This document shows positions 26,157-35,756 of a DNA stretch of 64,000 nt, one piece after another. Numbering within the stretch: the stretch's first letter is position 1; each line of letters opens with the position of its first letter. The notes beneath the pieces were generated by a model that saw only the letters and a program-made list of their open reading frames with translations, did no database searches and had not been told where the DNA came from. Origin of the DNA: Methylobacterium sp. 17Sr1-1. Lineage in GTDB: Bacteria > Pseudomonadota > Alphaproteobacteria > Rhizobiales > Beijerinckiaceae. Location: NCBI RefSeq assembly GCF_003173775.1, contig NZ_CP029552.1, positions 2,828,001 to 2,892,000 of the forward strand, in the 5' to 3' direction. A program made the translations under genes and the position numbers.

Positions 26157-26959
26157 CGGGAGCGTCCGGTGAAGCGCGCAGGGCGCTTGTCCAGGAAGGC
26201 CGCCACGCCCTCGCGGTAATCCGGCGAGCGTCCGGCCTCGCCCTGCAGGTCGCGCTCGACGGCGAGCTGCGCCTCGAGGTCGTTCGTCTCCGAGGCGTCG
26301 AGCGCCCGGCGGATCAGCGCCAGGCCGTAGGTCGGCGCCTGCGCCAGCTGCGCCGCGAGGCGATGCGCCTCCCCCATCAGCTCGGCGTCGTCGATCACCC
26401 GCCAGATCATGCCCCAGGCTTCCGCCTGCTCGGCGGTGATCGGCTCGGCCAAGAGCGCCATGCCGCGGGCGCGCGCCCGGCCGGCGAGGCGCGGCAGCAG
26501 CCAGGTGCCGCCGGCATCCGGGATCAGCCCGAGCTTGGCGAAGGCCTGGAGAAACTTGGCCGAGCGCGCCGCCAGTACGAGGTCGCCGTGGAAGGCGAGG
26601 CTGGCGCCCGCGCCCGCCGCCACGCCGTTGACGGCGCAGATCAGCGGCATCGGCAGGTCGCGGATCTGCGTCACCAGCGGGTTGTAGAATTCTTCGAGGG
26701 TGCGCGAGAGGTCGGGCTCGACGTCCGGCGCGAAGTTGCGGGCGGCGAGGTCCTGGCCGGCGCAGAAGCCGCGGCCGGCCCCGGTCAGGATCAGCGCCCG
26801 GCATTCCGGATCGGCGGCGGCGTCGCTCAAGGCGCTCCGCAGGGCCAGATGCAGCGGCTCGTTGAAGGCGTTGAGCCGGTCGGGCCGGTTGAGCACCAGC
26901 ACGCGGTAGCCCGCATGATGCTCCGTCAGCACGAGAGTTTCGCCTTGTGCCTCGCTCAT
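26153..26959 (-). CDS. paaG: Enoyl-CoA hydratase/isomerase PaaG
   Basis: A 268-residue crotonase-fold protein. PaaG isomerises ring-1,2-epoxyphenylacetyl-CoA to the oxepin. LVLNRPDRLNAFNEPL, ILTGAGRGFCAGQDLAARNF (oxyanion hole) and NGVAAGAGASLAFHGDLVLAA, with the acidic residue in GLIPDAGGTWLLPRL, are all PaaG-like. The ATG at 26959 follows GGAGGG. First gene of paaG-paaI-(paaK-tetR) on the minus strand, downstream of the promoter at 27031-27057. Confidence 0.92.
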   Translation of the reverse strand: MSEAQGETLVLTEHHAGYRVLVLNRPDRLNAFNEPLHLALRSALSDAAADPECRALILTGAGRGFCAGQDLAARNFAPDVEPDLSRTLEEFYNPLVTQIRDLPMPLICAVNGVAAGAGASLAFHGDLVLAARSAKFLQAFAKLGLIPDAGGTWLLPRLAGRARARGMALLAEPITAEQAEAWGMIWRVIDDAELMGEAHRLAAQLAQAPTYGLALIRRALDASETNDLEAQLAVERDLQGEAGRSPDYREGVAAFLDKRPARFTGRSR

Positions 26960-27018
26960 GGTGCGCCCTCCCCGTCGCGCCTGTGCCGGCCATCGCCGCC
27001 GGCGCGATCTATTGACCA

Positions 27019-27028
27019 ACCGGACGGT
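27019..27028. promoter_or_regulatory. Candidate TetR/PaaR operator
   Basis: ACCGGACGGT, a palindrome of two ACCG/CGGT half sites around GA, lies just downstream of the -10 box of the minus-strand paaG promoter. It would cover the transcription start and could also affect the divergent transporter promoter. Confidence 0.55.
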
Positions 27029-27030
27029 AA

Positions 27031-27057
27031 ATTATAAAGCTGTGCGGGCGAAGTCAA
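27031..27057 (-). promoter_or_regulatory. Promoter of paaG-paaI
   Basis: Minus strand -35 TTGACT (27057-27052) and -10 TATAAT (27036-27031) with a 15-nt spacer; TTTGAC one base earlier gives 16. The -10 is a perfect sigma-70 consensus inside otherwise G+C-rich DNA, about 70 bp upstream of the paaG ATG. Confidence 0.65.
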
Positions 27058-27195
27058 ACGCGCGTGCCGTTAGCCGAACGCCAGGGTGGACGGAGAGCGC
27101 GCGGGGCTGCAAAGCACCAACGGGCGGGCTCGCGGAGGCCCGTGACGCCAGCGACCGGAGTTCAACCGGCGCGGCTGAAGGGGAGGAACATCACC

Positions 27196-28353
27196 ATGAA
27201 GCGCATCATCTGGGCGCTCGCCCTCGCCGGCACCGTGCTGGCCGGCCCCGTGCTGGCGCAGCCGATCAAGATCGGCGTCACCATCGCCAAGACCGGCCCG
27301 GCGGCCTCGCTGGGCATCCCGCAGGCCAACACCGTGACGCTGCTGCCGACCGAGATCGGCGGCCAGAAGGTCGAGTGGATCGTCCTCGACGACGCCACCG
27401 ACACCACCAAGGGCGTCGCCAACGCCCGCAAGCTCGCGAGCGACGACAAGGTCGACGCCATCGTCGGCTCCTCCGTGACCCCGGTCTCGCTGGCGCTGAT
27501 CGAGGTCGCGGCCGAGGCCAAGGTGCCGCTGATCAGCCTTGCCGCCTCCTCCAAGATCGTCGCCCCGATGGACGACAAGCGCCGCTGGGTGTTCAAGGCG
27601 CCGCAGAACGACGGCCTGATGGCCGAGGCGATCGCCACGCACATGGCGAAGGCCGGCGTGAAGTCGGTCGGCTTCGTCGGCTTCAACGACGCCTATGGCG
27701 ACGGCTGGCTCGCCGAGATCACCCCCCGGCTCGAGGCCAAGGGCATCAAGCTCGCCGCGACCGAGCGCTTCGCCCGCACCGATACCAGCGTCACCGGCCA
27801 GGTGCTGAAGGTGATGGCGGCCAAGCCCGACGCGGTGCTGATCGCGGGTTCCGGCACCCCCGCGGCGCTGCCGCAGAAGACGCTCAAGGAGCGCGGCTAC
27901 GCCGGCAAGTACTACCAGACCCACGGCGTCGCCAATGCCGACTTCCTGCGCGTCGGCGGCAAGGACCTCGAGGGCACGGTGCTGCCGGCCGGTCCGCTGC
28001 TGGTGGCCGAGCAGCTGCCGGAATCGAACCCGGTGCGCAAGGTCGCCCTCGACTACACCAAGGCCTACGAGGCGAAGTTCGGGGCAGGCTCGCTGGCGAC
28101 CTTCGGCGGCCACGCCTACGATGCCGAGGTGCTGCTGGCGAACGCGATCCCCGTCGCGCTCAAGACCGCCAAGCCCGGCACGCCGGAGTTCCGCACGGCG
28201 CTCCGCGACGCGATCGAGGGCCTGAAGGAGGTCGTCTACACCAACGGCGTCGTCACCATGACCCCGACCGACCATGTCGGCCAGGACGACCGCGCCCGCG
28301 TGATGGTGACGATCGAGAACGGCAAGTGGAAGCTCTTGTCGGCGACGAACTGA
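27196..28353 (+). CDS. LIV-type ABC transporter substrate-binding protein
   Basis: Periplasmic binding protein of the branched-chain amino acid (LivJ/HAAT) type, 385 residues. It has a Sec signal peptide (MKRIIWALALAGTVLAGPVLAQ, cleavage near 22), then PIKIGVTIAKTGPAASLG, the canonical start of the mature Peripla_BP_6 fold, and VDAIVGSSVTPVSLA and GFNDAYGDGW. The ATG at 27196 has GGGGAGGAAC upstream. It is divergent from the paa genes, so the ligand may be phenylacetate or another aromatic acid rather than leucine (inference from context). A family 2 repeat separates it from the permease gene. Confidence 0.9.
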   Translation: MKRIIWALALAGTVLAGPVLAQPIKIGVTIAKTGPAASLGIPQANTVTLLPTEIGGQKVEWIVLDDATDTTKGVANARKLASDDKVDAIVGSSVTPVSLALIEVAAEAKVPLISLAASSKIVAPMDDKRRWVFKAPQNDGLMAEAIATHMAKAGVKSVGFVGFNDAYGDGWLAEITPRLEAKGIKLAATERFARTDTSVTGQVLKVMAAKPDAVLIAGSGTPAALPQKTLKERGYAGKYYQTHGVANADFLRVGGKDLEGTVLPAGPLLVAEQLPESNPVRKVALDYTKAYEAKFGAGSLATFGGHAYDAEVLLANAIPVALKTAKPGTPEFRTALRDAIEGLKEVVYTNGVVTMTPTDHVGQDDRARVMVTIENGKWKLLSATN

Positions 28354-28400
28354 CGGGCGGGGCTACCGCCTCGACCTGTTCGAGAAGCTAGTAAAGCGCG

Positions 28401-28558
28401 GGATCCCCTCTCCCGTGTGGGAGAGGGGTAGGGATGAGGGTGGCGCGCTTCAGTGTAAAGCTGAGAGCGTCATGCTGGCAGCGGAACGGTCCAGCCTTCT
28501 TGCGGCACCGTCTCCACCCTCACCCCTAGCCCCTCTCCCACACGGGAGAGGGGGACAC
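28401..28558. repeat. Palindromic repeat, family 2 (CCCTCTCCC type)
   Basis: Left end GGATCCCCTCTCCCGTGTGG with GAGAGGGGTAGGGATGAGGG. Right end CACCCTCACCCCTAGCCCCT with CTCCCACACGGGAGAGGGG. Each end is itself a hairpin, and the two ends pair with each other. It lies in the 324-bp gap between the binding protein and livH-like genes; nothing else was seen there. Confidence 0.85.
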
Positions 28559-28677
28559 GCCCTAAGCTTCTTTCGGATGGATCAAGCGGAAGCCACGCGA
28601 GGTCGCCGCGCACCTTCTGTCGCGCGCGGGACCCGTCTCGATAAAGACATTCCCGAAGACGCCCCGAGCCCTCCCCC

Positions 28678-29715
28678 GTGGACGCCACGATCCTCCTTCT
28701 CCTCCTCCAGGACGGCGTCGTGAACGGCGCGATCTACGCGCTGATCGCCCTGTCGCTGGTCCTGGTCTTCACCGTCACGCGGGTGATCCTGATCCCGCAG
28801 GGCGAGTTCGTCGCCTACGGGGCGCTGACGCTCGCGAGCCTGGAGACCGGCACCCTGCCGGGCACAGTGCCGCTGCTCCTCGGCCTCGGCGGTCTCGCCT
28901 TCCTGGCCGATTGCGCCGAGGCGCGCCCGACGATGAGCGGGCGCGTGCTCGCGCGCCTCGCGCTGCGCGACCTCGCCTTGCCGGCCGTGGTCGCGCTCGC
29001 GGCCTGGCTCCTCGCGCCGATGAAGCCCGGCCTCGTCGTCGAGATCCTGCTGACGCTGGCCATCGTGACGCCGATGGGCGGGTTCCTGCACGCGGTGGCG
29101 TTCCGGCCCCTCGCCCACGCCTCGGTGCTGGTGCTGCTGATCGCCTCGGTCGGCGTCCACCTGGCGCTGACCGGCCTCGGCCTCGTGTTCTTCGGCGCCG
29201 AGGGCTCGCGCACCCCGCCTTTGTCGGAAGCCTCGTTCCCGGCCGGCCCCCTGCTGGTCAGCGGGCAGTCGCTGTGGATGATCGGCCTGACCCTCGCGAT
29301 CATCGTGGCGCTCTGGCTGTTCTTCTCGCGCACGCTGCTGGGCAAGGCGCTGATCGCAACGGCCGTCAACCGCCTCGGCGCGCGGCTGATGGGCATCGCG
29401 CCCTCCCTCGCCGGCCGGCTCAGCTTCTCCGTCGCGGCCTTCATCGGGGCCTTATCGGGCGTGCTGATCGCGCCGCTCACCACCGTCTACTACGACACCG
29501 GCTTCCTCATCGGGCTGAAGGGCTTCGTCGCCGCGATCATCGGCGGGCTCGCGAGCTATCCGGCCGCCGCCGCCGCCGCGATCCTCGTCGGCATCATCGA
29601 ATCCGTCGCCTCCTTCGAGGCCAGCGCCTTCAAGGAGGTGATCGTGTTCATGGCGATCATCCCGGTCCTGCTCTGGCGCTCCCTGCGCTCGGCCCCGGTG
29701 GAGGACGAGGAATGA
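28678..29715 (+). CDS. LIV-type ABC transporter permease (LivH-like)
   Basis: First inner-membrane permease of the HAAT-type transporter, 345 residues with about eight to nine hydrophobic segments. Typical LivH motifs are [29 protein letters not shown] near the N-terminus and [25 protein letters not shown], then [20 protein letters not shown] toward the C-terminus. The start is GTG at 28678. Its stop overlaps the next start (ATGA). A polar loop around residues 78-95 ([10 protein letters not shown]) is longer than in E. coli LivH. Confidence 0.9.
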   Translation: MDATILLLLLQDGVVNGAIYALIALSLVLVFTVTRVILIPQGEFVAYGALTLASLETGTLPGTVPLLLGLGGLAFLADCAEARPTMSGRVLARLALRDLALPAVVALAAWLLAPMKPGLVVEILLTLAIVTPMGGFLHAVAFRPLAHASVLVLLIASVGVHLALTGLGLVFFGAEGSRTPPLSEASFPAGPLLVSGQSLWMIGLTLAIIVALWLFFSRTLLGKALIATAVNRLGARLMGIAPSLAGRLSFSVAAFIGALSGVLIAPLTTVYYDTGFLIGLKGFVAAIIGGLASYPAAAAAAILVGIIESVASFEASAFKEVIVFMAIIPVLLWRSLRSAPVEDEE

Positions 29716-31496
29716 CCATGCCCGCCCGCCTCACGCCCACCACCTTCCTGGCCGGCCTCGCCGCGCTCGTCGTCGTCGCCCTGCCGTTCCTGCCCGGCGT
29801 GCCGCCGTTCTGGCTCACGCTGCTGACCTATGCGGGCCTCTCGGCCATCGTGGTCACCGGGCTCGTGGTTCTGACGGGCGTCGCCGGCATCACCTCCTTC
29901 GGGCAGGCGATGTTCGTCGGCATCAGCGCCTACGCCACCGCCCTTCTCACCACGCAAGGCGGGCTGTCGCCCTGGCTGTCCCTGCCGGTGGCGCTGCTCC
30001 TGTCGGCCGCCGCCGCCTGGGTGATCGGCGCGATCACGCTCCGGCTCTCGGGCCATTACCTGCCGCTCGGCACGATCGCCTGGAACATCTCGTTCTTCTA
30101 CGTGCTCGGCAACACCGACGCGCTCGGCCGCTACGACGGCCTCACCGGCCTGCCGCCCATCGCGATTCTCGGCCATCCGATCCTCGGCGGCGGCGAAGCC
30201 CTGCTGCTGACCTGGGGATGCTTGGGCCTCTGCCTGTGGCTCACCCACCGCCTCTTACGCTCGCGCACCGGCCGGGCGATCCGGGCGCTCAAAGGGGGCG
30301 TCGTGGCGGCGGAATCCTTCGGGGTCGACACGGCGCGGGTGAAGATCGTCGCCTTCGTCTACGCAGGCCTGCTGGCGGCCCTGTCGGGCTGGCTCTACGC
30401 CCACATCCAGCGCGCCATCAACCCGACGCCGTTCGGCATCAATGCCGGCATCGAGTACCTGCTGATGGCGGTGATCGGCGGTGCCGGCTCGATCGGCGGC
30501 GGCGTCTTCGGCGCGGTGCTGGTGACGGTGCTGAAGGACCAGCTCCAGAACGTGCTGCCGCTGGTCTTCGGCGCGCAGGGCAACTTCGAGGCGATCGTGT
30601 TCGGGATCCTGCTGGTGCTGATGCTCCAGCGCGCCCCCGACGGGCTGTGGCCGCTGCTCGTCCGGCGCTCCGTCGCGGCGCCGCCCGATCGCGGCCCGGT
30701 GACCGAGACCTTGCCACCCCGCCCGGCCGCCGCCCCCGGCACGGTGCTGCTGGAGGCCGCCAACCTCAAAAAGACCTTCGGCGGCCTCGTCGCCGTCAAC
30801 GACATCGGCTTCCAGGTCGCGGCCGGCGAGGTGGTGGCGCTGATCGGGCCGAACGGTGCCGGCAAGAGCACCACCTTCAACCTCGTCACCGGCGTGGCGC
30901 GCCTCACCGCCGGCGCCGTGCGGTTCGCCGGCCGCGACGTCGCGGGCCTCCCGGCCCGGCGCATCGCCCGGCTCGGCTGCGCCCGCACCTTCCAGCACGT
31001 CAAGCTCGTCGCCGGCATGTCGGTGATCGAGAACGTGGCGCTCGGCGCCCATCTGCGCGGCTCGGCCGGGCCGGTCCGCGGCGCGCTCGGCCTCGACGCG
31101 GCGGAGGAGGCGGCGCTCTTCGCCGAGGCCGACCGCCAGCTCGCCCGGGTGGGTCTCGCCGCCTGCCGCGACCTGCCGGCCGGGAGCCTGGCGCTCGGCC
31201 AGCAGCGCATCGTCGAGATCGCCCGGGCGCTCTGCCTCGGGCCTCAGCTTCTCCTCCTCGACGAGCCGGCCGCGGGCCTGCGCCACCAGGAGAAGCAGGC
31301 GCTCGGCGACCTCCTGCGCCGCCTGCGCCAGGAGGGGTTGGGCATTCTCCTCGTCGAGCACGACATGGATTTCGTGATGGGGCTCGCCGACCGGCTGGTG
31401 GTGATGAATTTCGGCGCCAAGCTGAGCGAGGGCGCGCCGGCGACCGTGCGCCGCGACCCCGCCGTGGTCGAGGCCTATCTGGGGAGCGCCGCATGA
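29712..31496 (+). CDS. LIV-type permease-ATPase fusion (LivM-LivG)
   Basis: A 594-residue fusion of the second permease and the first ATPase. Residues 1-310 are LivM (hydrophobic segments, [55 protein letters not shown]). A proline/alanine linker (about 315-343) leads into Liv[15 protein letters not shown], Walker A GPNGAGKS (379-386), signature [15 protein letters not shown], Walker [13 protein letters not shown]-loop EHDMDF. The signature Ser-Gly-Gly is replaced by Ala-Leu-Gly, as in many LivG proteins. ATGA overlaps link it to both neighbours. Confidence 0.93.
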   Translation: MTMPARLTPTTFLAGLAALVVVALPFLPGVPPFWLTLLTYAGLSAIVVTGLVVLTGVAGITSFGQAMFVGISAYATALLTTQGGLSPWLSLPVALLLSAAAAWVIGAITLRLSGHYLPLGTIAWNISFFYVLGNTDALGRYDGLTGLPPIAILGHPILGGGEALLLTWGCLGLCLWLTHRLLRSRTGRAIRALKGGVVAAESFGVDTARVKIVAFVYAGLLAALSGWLYAHIQRAINPTPFGINAGIEYLLMAVIGGAGSIGGGVFGAVLVTVLKDQLQNVLPLVFGAQGNFEAIVFGILLVLMLQRAPDGLWPLLVRRSVAAPPDRGPVTETLPPRPAAAPGTVLLEAANLKKTFGGLVAVNDIGFQVAAGEVVALIGPNGAGKSTTFNLVTGVARLTAGAVRFAGRDVAGLPARRIARLGCARTFQHVKLVAGMSVIENVALGAHLRGSAGPVRGALGLDAAEEAALFAEADRQLARVGLAACRDLPAGSLALGQQRIVEIARALCLGPQLLLLDEPAAGLRHQEKQALGDLLRRLRQEGLGILLVEHDMDFVMGLADRLVVMNFGAKLSEGAPATVRRDPAVVEAYLGSAA

Positions 31497-32245
31497 CGCA
31501 AGCAATGCTCGAGGCGGACAACCTCTCCGTCGCCTACGGCAAGGTCGAGGCGGTGCGCGGCGTGTCGCTGACGGTCGAGCCCGGGCGGCTCGTCACGGTG
31601 CTGGGCGCCAACGGCGCCGGCAAGACGACGCTGCTCAACGCCCTGATGGGGGTGCTGCCGGCCCGCGGCCGCCTCCTCTTCGAGGGGCGCGACCTGACGC
31701 GGCTGCCGGTCGAGGCGCGAGTGGCGCAGGGCCTGAGCCTGATCCCCGAGCGCCGCGAGCTGTTCTCGACCATGAGCGTCGAGGACAACCTGAAGCTCGG
31801 CGCCTTCCGGTTCCGCGCGACCGGCGGGGGCGGCGACTTGGACGAGATGTACCGCCTCTTCCCCCGCCTCGCCGAGCGCCGGCGCCAGCACGCCGGCACG
31901 CTGTCGGGGGGCGAGCGCCAGATGCTCGCCATGGCCCGCGCCCTGATGGGCCGCCCACGCCTCCTGATGCTCGACGAGCCGAGCCTCGGCCTCGCGCCGC
32001 TCATCGTCGCGGAGGTGATGCGCACGGTGGCGCGCCTGCGCGACGAGGGGGTGGCGATCCTCCTGGTCGAGCAGAATGCCCGCGCGGCGCTCCAGATCGC
32101 CGATTACGGCTACGTCCTCGACGGCGGCAGCGTGGTGCTCCAGGGCGACAGCGGCACGCTGCAGGGCGATGCCCGGGTGGTCGAGACCTATCTCGGCAGC
32201 CTCTCGGTCGACGAGCCGCCGAGCCGCGTCGCCGCCGGGCGTTGA
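31493..32245 (+). CDS. LIV-type ABC transporter ATPase (LivF-like)
   Basis: Second ATPase of the transporter, 250 residues: Walker [10 protein letters not shown] (about 39-47), [17 protein letters not shown] (typical of LivF), signature [15 protein letters not shown], Walker [16 protein letters not shown]-switch replaced by Gln in [10 protein letters not shown] as is normal for LivF. The ATG at 31493 overlaps the stop of the LivM-LivG fusion. Last gene of the operon; a family 1 repeat follows. Confidence 0.94.
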   Translation: MTQAMLEADNLSVAYGKVEAVRGVSLTVEPGRLVTVLGANGAGKTTLLNALMGVLPARGRLLFEGRDLTRLPVEARVAQGLSLIPERRELFSTMSVEDNLKLGAFRFRATGGGGDLDEMYRLFPRLAERRRQHAGTLSGGERQMLAMARALMGRPRLLMLDEPSLGLAPLIVAEVMRTVARLRDEGVAILLVEQNARAALQIADYGYVLDGGSVVLQGDSGTLQGDARVVETYLGSLSVDEPPSRVAAGR

Positions 32246-32377
32246 AACGGGGATTTTCGCCTGGGGTGCCGGGCCGGGCTCTGCCCATGGTCGCGGTCGC
32301 GCTATCGTTGAGGGTAGACTGGCTGGCGGCTCGATTTGCGCCGGAGCCCGTTTCGGCTCGCCTGACAGGCTCAATAT

Positions 32378-32536
32378 CCTCAGGGTCATTCCGGGGCCGC
32401 GCAGTGGAGCCCGGACTCCAGAAACGCTGATGCTGAAGGATGAAGCGGAACGAGCGCCGCCTTATTCTGAACCCTCTGCGGTTCTGGGCGCGCGGCACCC
32501 CGGGCTCAGCTGCGCGGCCCCGGAATGACCCTGAGG
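32378..32536. repeat. Palindromic repeat, family 1, copy D (26-bp perfect arms)
   Basis: The 26 bases at 32378-32403 (CCTCAGGGTCATTCCGGGGC, then CGCGCA) are the exact reverse complement of 32511-32536. This copy has ATTCC where the others have ATCCC on both arms, a compensatory pair of changes that points to selection or copying of the folded form. It lies between livF and the tRNA gene. Confidence 0.92.
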
Positions 32537-32664
32537 GCTTCAATCCTGCGCAAGCTAAGAGAAAAGGCCCAACATGGAGCCTGTTCGTGCCACATCGCAG
32601 CACAGCTCGGGTTCGACGCACCCGCCGTGGAATTATATTGCAGAAAATCAGCCGTCGAGTGTCT

Positions 32665-32740
32665 TGGTGGGCCCGGTAGGACTCGAACCTACAACCAGAC
32701 CGTTATGAGCGGTCGGCTCTAACCATTGAGCTACAGGCCC
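32665..32740 (-). tRNA. tRNA with CAU anticodon (Ile2 or Met)
   Basis: A 76-nt cloverleaf with encoded CCA. The acceptor GGGCCTG pairs with CGGGCCC (one G-U). The D arm has GGTTAGAGC, the anticodon stem GACCG/CGGTC holds the loop CTCATAA, and the T arm reads GTAGGTTCGAGTCCTAC. The anticodon is CAU, so it is either elongator Met or Ile2 (with lysidine at C34). The short D-loop resembles E. coli Ile2 more than elongator Met; initiator features are absent. Confidence 0.93.
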
Positions 32741-32930
32741 TCGGTCCTCGTCCCTATGTCCCCGGGCGCTTCCGCGGCAGAGACGGCGACGCAAGACCTG
32801 CCCGTAGGTACCTGGGGACCACGGCGTCGGCAAGCCCTTTGCCAAGCCCACTTTGCCAGGTTCCTTGCGCAGGTCCGATGCCGCAGCGGCGCGACGCCGG
32901 CCGATCACGACTCTCGCCCTGGACGAGGCG

Positions 32931-33215
32931 TCAGCGCGCGGCCTGCTCCATGCCCGGCGACGACGTGAATCCCATCGTGTCCTTCTCCGCGTCTCCCATC
33001 GCCGCGCCCACATGCGCCAAGGGGCGGCTGCCGGATCGGGGTGCGGCGGGCAGAGCGGCCTCGGGCTGGGCGCAGAACAGCCCGACCGTGTCCTTCTCCG
33101 GGTTGCCGGTGGTCGGGCCGACGCGCATCGGCAGGTACAGCGGGCAGCGTGCCGCTGCGGGCACCAGAGAGCCGGCGATCAACAAGGCCGCGAACGGCGC
33201 AGCGAACAAGCGCAT
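32931..33215 (-). CDS. Small exported protein with a duplicated EKDT motif
   Basis: A 94-residue protein I cannot assign. A Sec-type signal peptide (MRLFAAPFAALLIAGSLVPAAA) is followed by a mature part beginning RCPLYLPMRVGP. Two similar units, TTGNPEKDTVGLFCA (about 35-49) and AAMGDAEKDTMGFTSS (about 71-86), suggest internal duplication. Two cysteines remain after cleavage. The ATG at 33215 has GGGAGGGAGAG directly upstream, a strong ribosome binding site, which is the main support that it is real. Next gene on the strand: the CAU tRNA, 190 bp downstream. Confidence 0.65.
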   Translation of the reverse strand: MRLFAAPFAALLIAGSLVPAAARCPLYLPMRVGPTTGNPEKDTVGLFCAQPEAALPAAPRSGSRPLAHVGAAMGDAEKDTMGFTSSPGMEQAAR

Positions 33216-33593
33216 CTCTCCCTCCCGGGATCCCGGTTATTGTCTGTATGCCGAAAGACTGCGTGGTCTACGCGGCCGATCGGGCAGCATCTATCTGCCG
33301 ATTCGAGTCCGGTCGCGTCATCAGATTGAAGGACATCGCTGTATTGTCTGGCACGCCGAACCGGAATTCGCGTGCGTAGCCGCGCGCCTCGCCGTCCTCG
33401 CCCTGCCCGCGCCGGCACCGGCCGGAACGCCACTGCGGCGGCCCGGTGGCATTTCATGCCGTCGCGCGCGAAACCGGAGGGGAATGTGCCGGCCAAAGGC
33501 CCGATCGCTCGATTGCGGGGCGTGGCAAAAGCGGCAAAACTCCTCCAAGCCTCCTCCGAGCCTCCGCGCCGACGACGAACAAGACAGACCCCG
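33216..33593. other. Noncoding interval upstream of the Lrp-type gene
   Basis: About 380 bp between divergent genes. It contains an A+T-richer block near 33235-33360, the likely promoter area for both, but no clear -35/-10 pair and no gene. Confidence 0.45.
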
Positions 33594-34070
33594 ATGAAGC
33601 TCGACAGGATCGACCTGAAAATCCTCTCCGAACTGCAGAAGAACGGCCGCATCACCAATGTCGAGCTTGCCGAACGGGTGAACCTGTCGCCGAGCCCCTG
33701 CCTGATGCGGGTGAAGAAGCTGCAGAGCGAGGGCTACATCGCGAACTACTCGGCGCAGATCAACCTGTCGAAGCTCGGCCAGGCCCTGACGGTCTTCACC
33801 GAGGTGACGCTCAAGAACCACCGCCAGGCCGACTTCGCCCGGTTCCTGGCCGCGATCGAGAAGATCGATTCGGTGATGGAGTGCCACCTGATCTCCGGCG
33901 GCTACGACTATCTGCTCAAGTTCGTCACCGTTGACGTCATCGAGTACCAGACGACGATGGAGCGGTTGCTCGATCTGGACATCGGCATCGAGCAGTATTT
34001 CAGCTTCGTCGTGCTGAAGTCGCCGATCGTGCGGTCGTACCTGCCGCTCGACACGATGTTCCGGCTCTGA
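33594..34070 (+). CDS. Lrp/AsnC-family transcriptional regulator
   Basis: A 158-residue feast/famine regulator. The N-terminal HTH is MKLDRIDLKILSELQKNGRITNVELAERVNLSPSPCLMRVKKL (1-43). The C-terminal RAM ligand domain runs from about 65 to 145 (VMECHLISGGYDYLLKFVTVDVIEYQTTMERLL), with the usual G-x-YD signature. The ATG at 33594 is the only start that leaves the HTH intact without a long unrelated extension. Its end lies 27 bp from the convergent peptide-transporter operon, which it may control in response to an amino acid. Confidence 0.93.
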   Translation: MKLDRIDLKILSELQKNGRITNVELAERVNLSPSPCLMRVKKLQSEGYIANYSAQINLSKLGQALTVFTEVTLKNHRQADFARFLAAIEKIDSVMECHLISGGYDYLLKFVTVDVIEYQTTMERLLDLDIGIEQYFSFVVLKSPIVRSYLPLDTMFRL

Positions 34071-34097
34071 CGACCGCGCCCGGGATCCCCGACGCGG

Positions 34098-35756
34098 TTA
34101 TCGTTGCGCGAAGACCCGGGTGAGCTCGGGATCCTGCGTCAGGCCGTCGAGCCAGCCGGTCCGCAGCTGCGGCACCGAAGAGAACAGCAGCCGCGCATAA
34201 GCGTGCGTCGGGTGTCCGCCATTCACGTCGGGGCGGAGCTGTTCGACCTTCTCGCCCTTGTACATCACCACCACCTCGTCGCAGACCGCCCGCACGGTCT
34301 CGATGTCGTGGCTGATGAACAGGTAGGACAGCGACAGTTCGCGCTGCAATTCCTTCAGGAGATCGATGATCGCGGCGGCCACCACCGTGTCGAGGGCCGA
34401 GGTGATCTCGTCGCACAGGATCAGCCGGGCATCCGCCGCGAGGGCACGGGCGAGGTTGATGCGCTGCTTCTGCCCACCCGAGAGCTCGCCGGGGCGGCGA
34501 TGGCGCAGGGGCCGGGGCAGCCGCACCATGTCGAGCAACTGCTCGATCCGCGCCTCGCGCTCGCGACCGCCCATGCCGTGGTAGAAGGCGAGCGGCCGGG
34601 CCAGAATCTCGCCGACCGACTGGTGCGGGTTGAGCGCGGTGTCGGCGGACTGGAACACGATCTGCAAATCGCGAAGATCCTCGCGGCGGCGCCTGCGGAA
34701 GTCGGGTGCCAGAATCCGGCCGTCGAGCCGGATCTCGCCCTTCGCCGCCGGCAGGATGCCGGCGATCACCCGGGCGAGGGTGGACTTGCCGCAGCCCGAT
34801 TCGCCGACGATGCCGAGGTTGCGACCGCGGGCGAGCGTCAGGTCGACGCCCTTGAGGATGCGCAGGGCCGGCAGGCCCTCTTCGTCCGGCTTGCCGTAGC
34901 CGGCCACCACGTCGCGCACCACGAGGAGCGGCGCCTCGTCCTGGTCGAGGGGAGTCGCGCGCGGCGCGGCAGCCGGGCGGAAGGCCGCCAGCAATTCGCG
35001 GGTATAGGGGTGCTGCGGGCGCTCCAGGATGTCGGCCGTGCGCCCCTCCTCCCGGATCTCGCCGTGGCGCAGCACGATGATCCGGTCGGCGATCTGCGCC
35101 ACCACGGCGAGGTCGTGCGAGACGTAGACGCCGGCGATACCGCCCTTGCGCATCACAGACTTGAAGGCGCGCAGCACCTCGACCTGGGTGGTGACGTCGA
35201 GGGCCGTCGTCGGCTCGTCGAAGATCACGAGCTTGGGGTCTCCGATCAGCGCCATCGCAGCCGAGAGGCGCTGCAATTGGCCGCCCGAGACCTGATGGGG
35301 GTAGCGCTCGCCGATCGTGTCGGGGTTGGGGAGCGCGAGCGCCCGGAACAGCGCGACCGCCTTGGCGCGGGCCTCGGCGATCGGCATCGTGCCGTGGATG
35401 CGCACGACCTCGACCACCTGGTCCATGATCGTGTGGGCGGGATTGAAGGCGGCGGCCGCGCTCTGGGGCACGTAGGAGACCAGCGACCCGCGCATCGCGG
35501 CGCGCCGGCTCTCGGGCAGCGACCCCATCTCGACGCCGTCGAGGGTGACGGTGCCGCCGGTGACCCGGCAGCCGGGGCGGGTATAGCCCATCAGGTCGAG
35601 GGCGATCGTGGTCTTGCCCGACCCGCTCTCGCCGATCAGGGCGACGATCTCGCCCTCGTCGATATCGAACGAGACGCCGCGGATGATCTCGACGGTGCGG
35701 CCCGCATCGGTGCGCGCCGCGATCCTCAGGTCGCGGACTTCGACGAGGCGGCTCAT
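34098..35756 (-). CDS. Peptide/opine-type ABC transporter, fused double ATPase
   Basis: A 552-residue fusion of two oligopeptide-type ATPases (DppD-DppF order). First half: Walker A GESGSGKT (42-49), QSAAAAFNPAHTI (Q-loop), signature VSGGQLQRLSAAMAL, Walker B LVIFDEPTTALD, H-loop VSHDLAVV. Second half: GESGCGKST, FQSADTALNPHQSVGE, LSGGQKQRINLARAL, LILCDEITSALD, ISHDIETV. All nucleotide-binding motifs are intact. The ATG at 35756 overlaps the permease stop (ATGA). Last gene of a minus-strand operon: binding protein, two permeases, ATPase. Confidence 0.94.
   Translation of the reverse strand: MSRLVEVRDLRIAARTDAGRTVEIIRGVSFDIDEGEIVALIGESGSGKTTIALDLMGYTRPGCRVTGGTVTLDGVEMGSLPESRRAAMRGSLVSYVPQSAAAAFNPAHTIMDQVVEVVRIHGTMPIAEARAKAVALFRALALPNPDTIGERYPHQVSGGQLQRLSAAMALIGDPKLVIFDEPTTALDVTTQVEVLRAFKSVMRKGGIAGVYVSHDLAVVAQIADRIIVLRHGEIREEGRTADILERPQHPYTRELLAAFRPAAAPRATPLDQDEAPLLVVRDVVAGYGKPDEEGLPALRILKGVDLTLARGRNLGIVGESGCGKSTLARVIAGILPAAKGEIRLDGRILAPDFRRRRREDLRDLQIVFQSADTALNPHQSVGEILARPLAFYHGMGGREREARIEQLLDMVRLPRPLRHRRPGELSGGQKQRINLARALAADARLILCDEITSALDTVVAAAIIDLLKELQRELSLSYLFISHDIETVRAVCDEVVVMYKGEKVEQLRPDVNGGHPTHAYARLLFSSVPQLRTGWLDGLTQDPELTRVFAQR

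Noticed and set aside
27064..27195. N-terminal extension of the LIV-type binding protein to 27064
   Set aside because: The ATG at 27196 has a strong ribosome binding site and starts exactly at the signal peptide.
32665..32740. tRNA gene as an integration (att) site of a mobile island
   Set aside because: No integrase, no direct repeat of the tRNA 3' end seen on either side.
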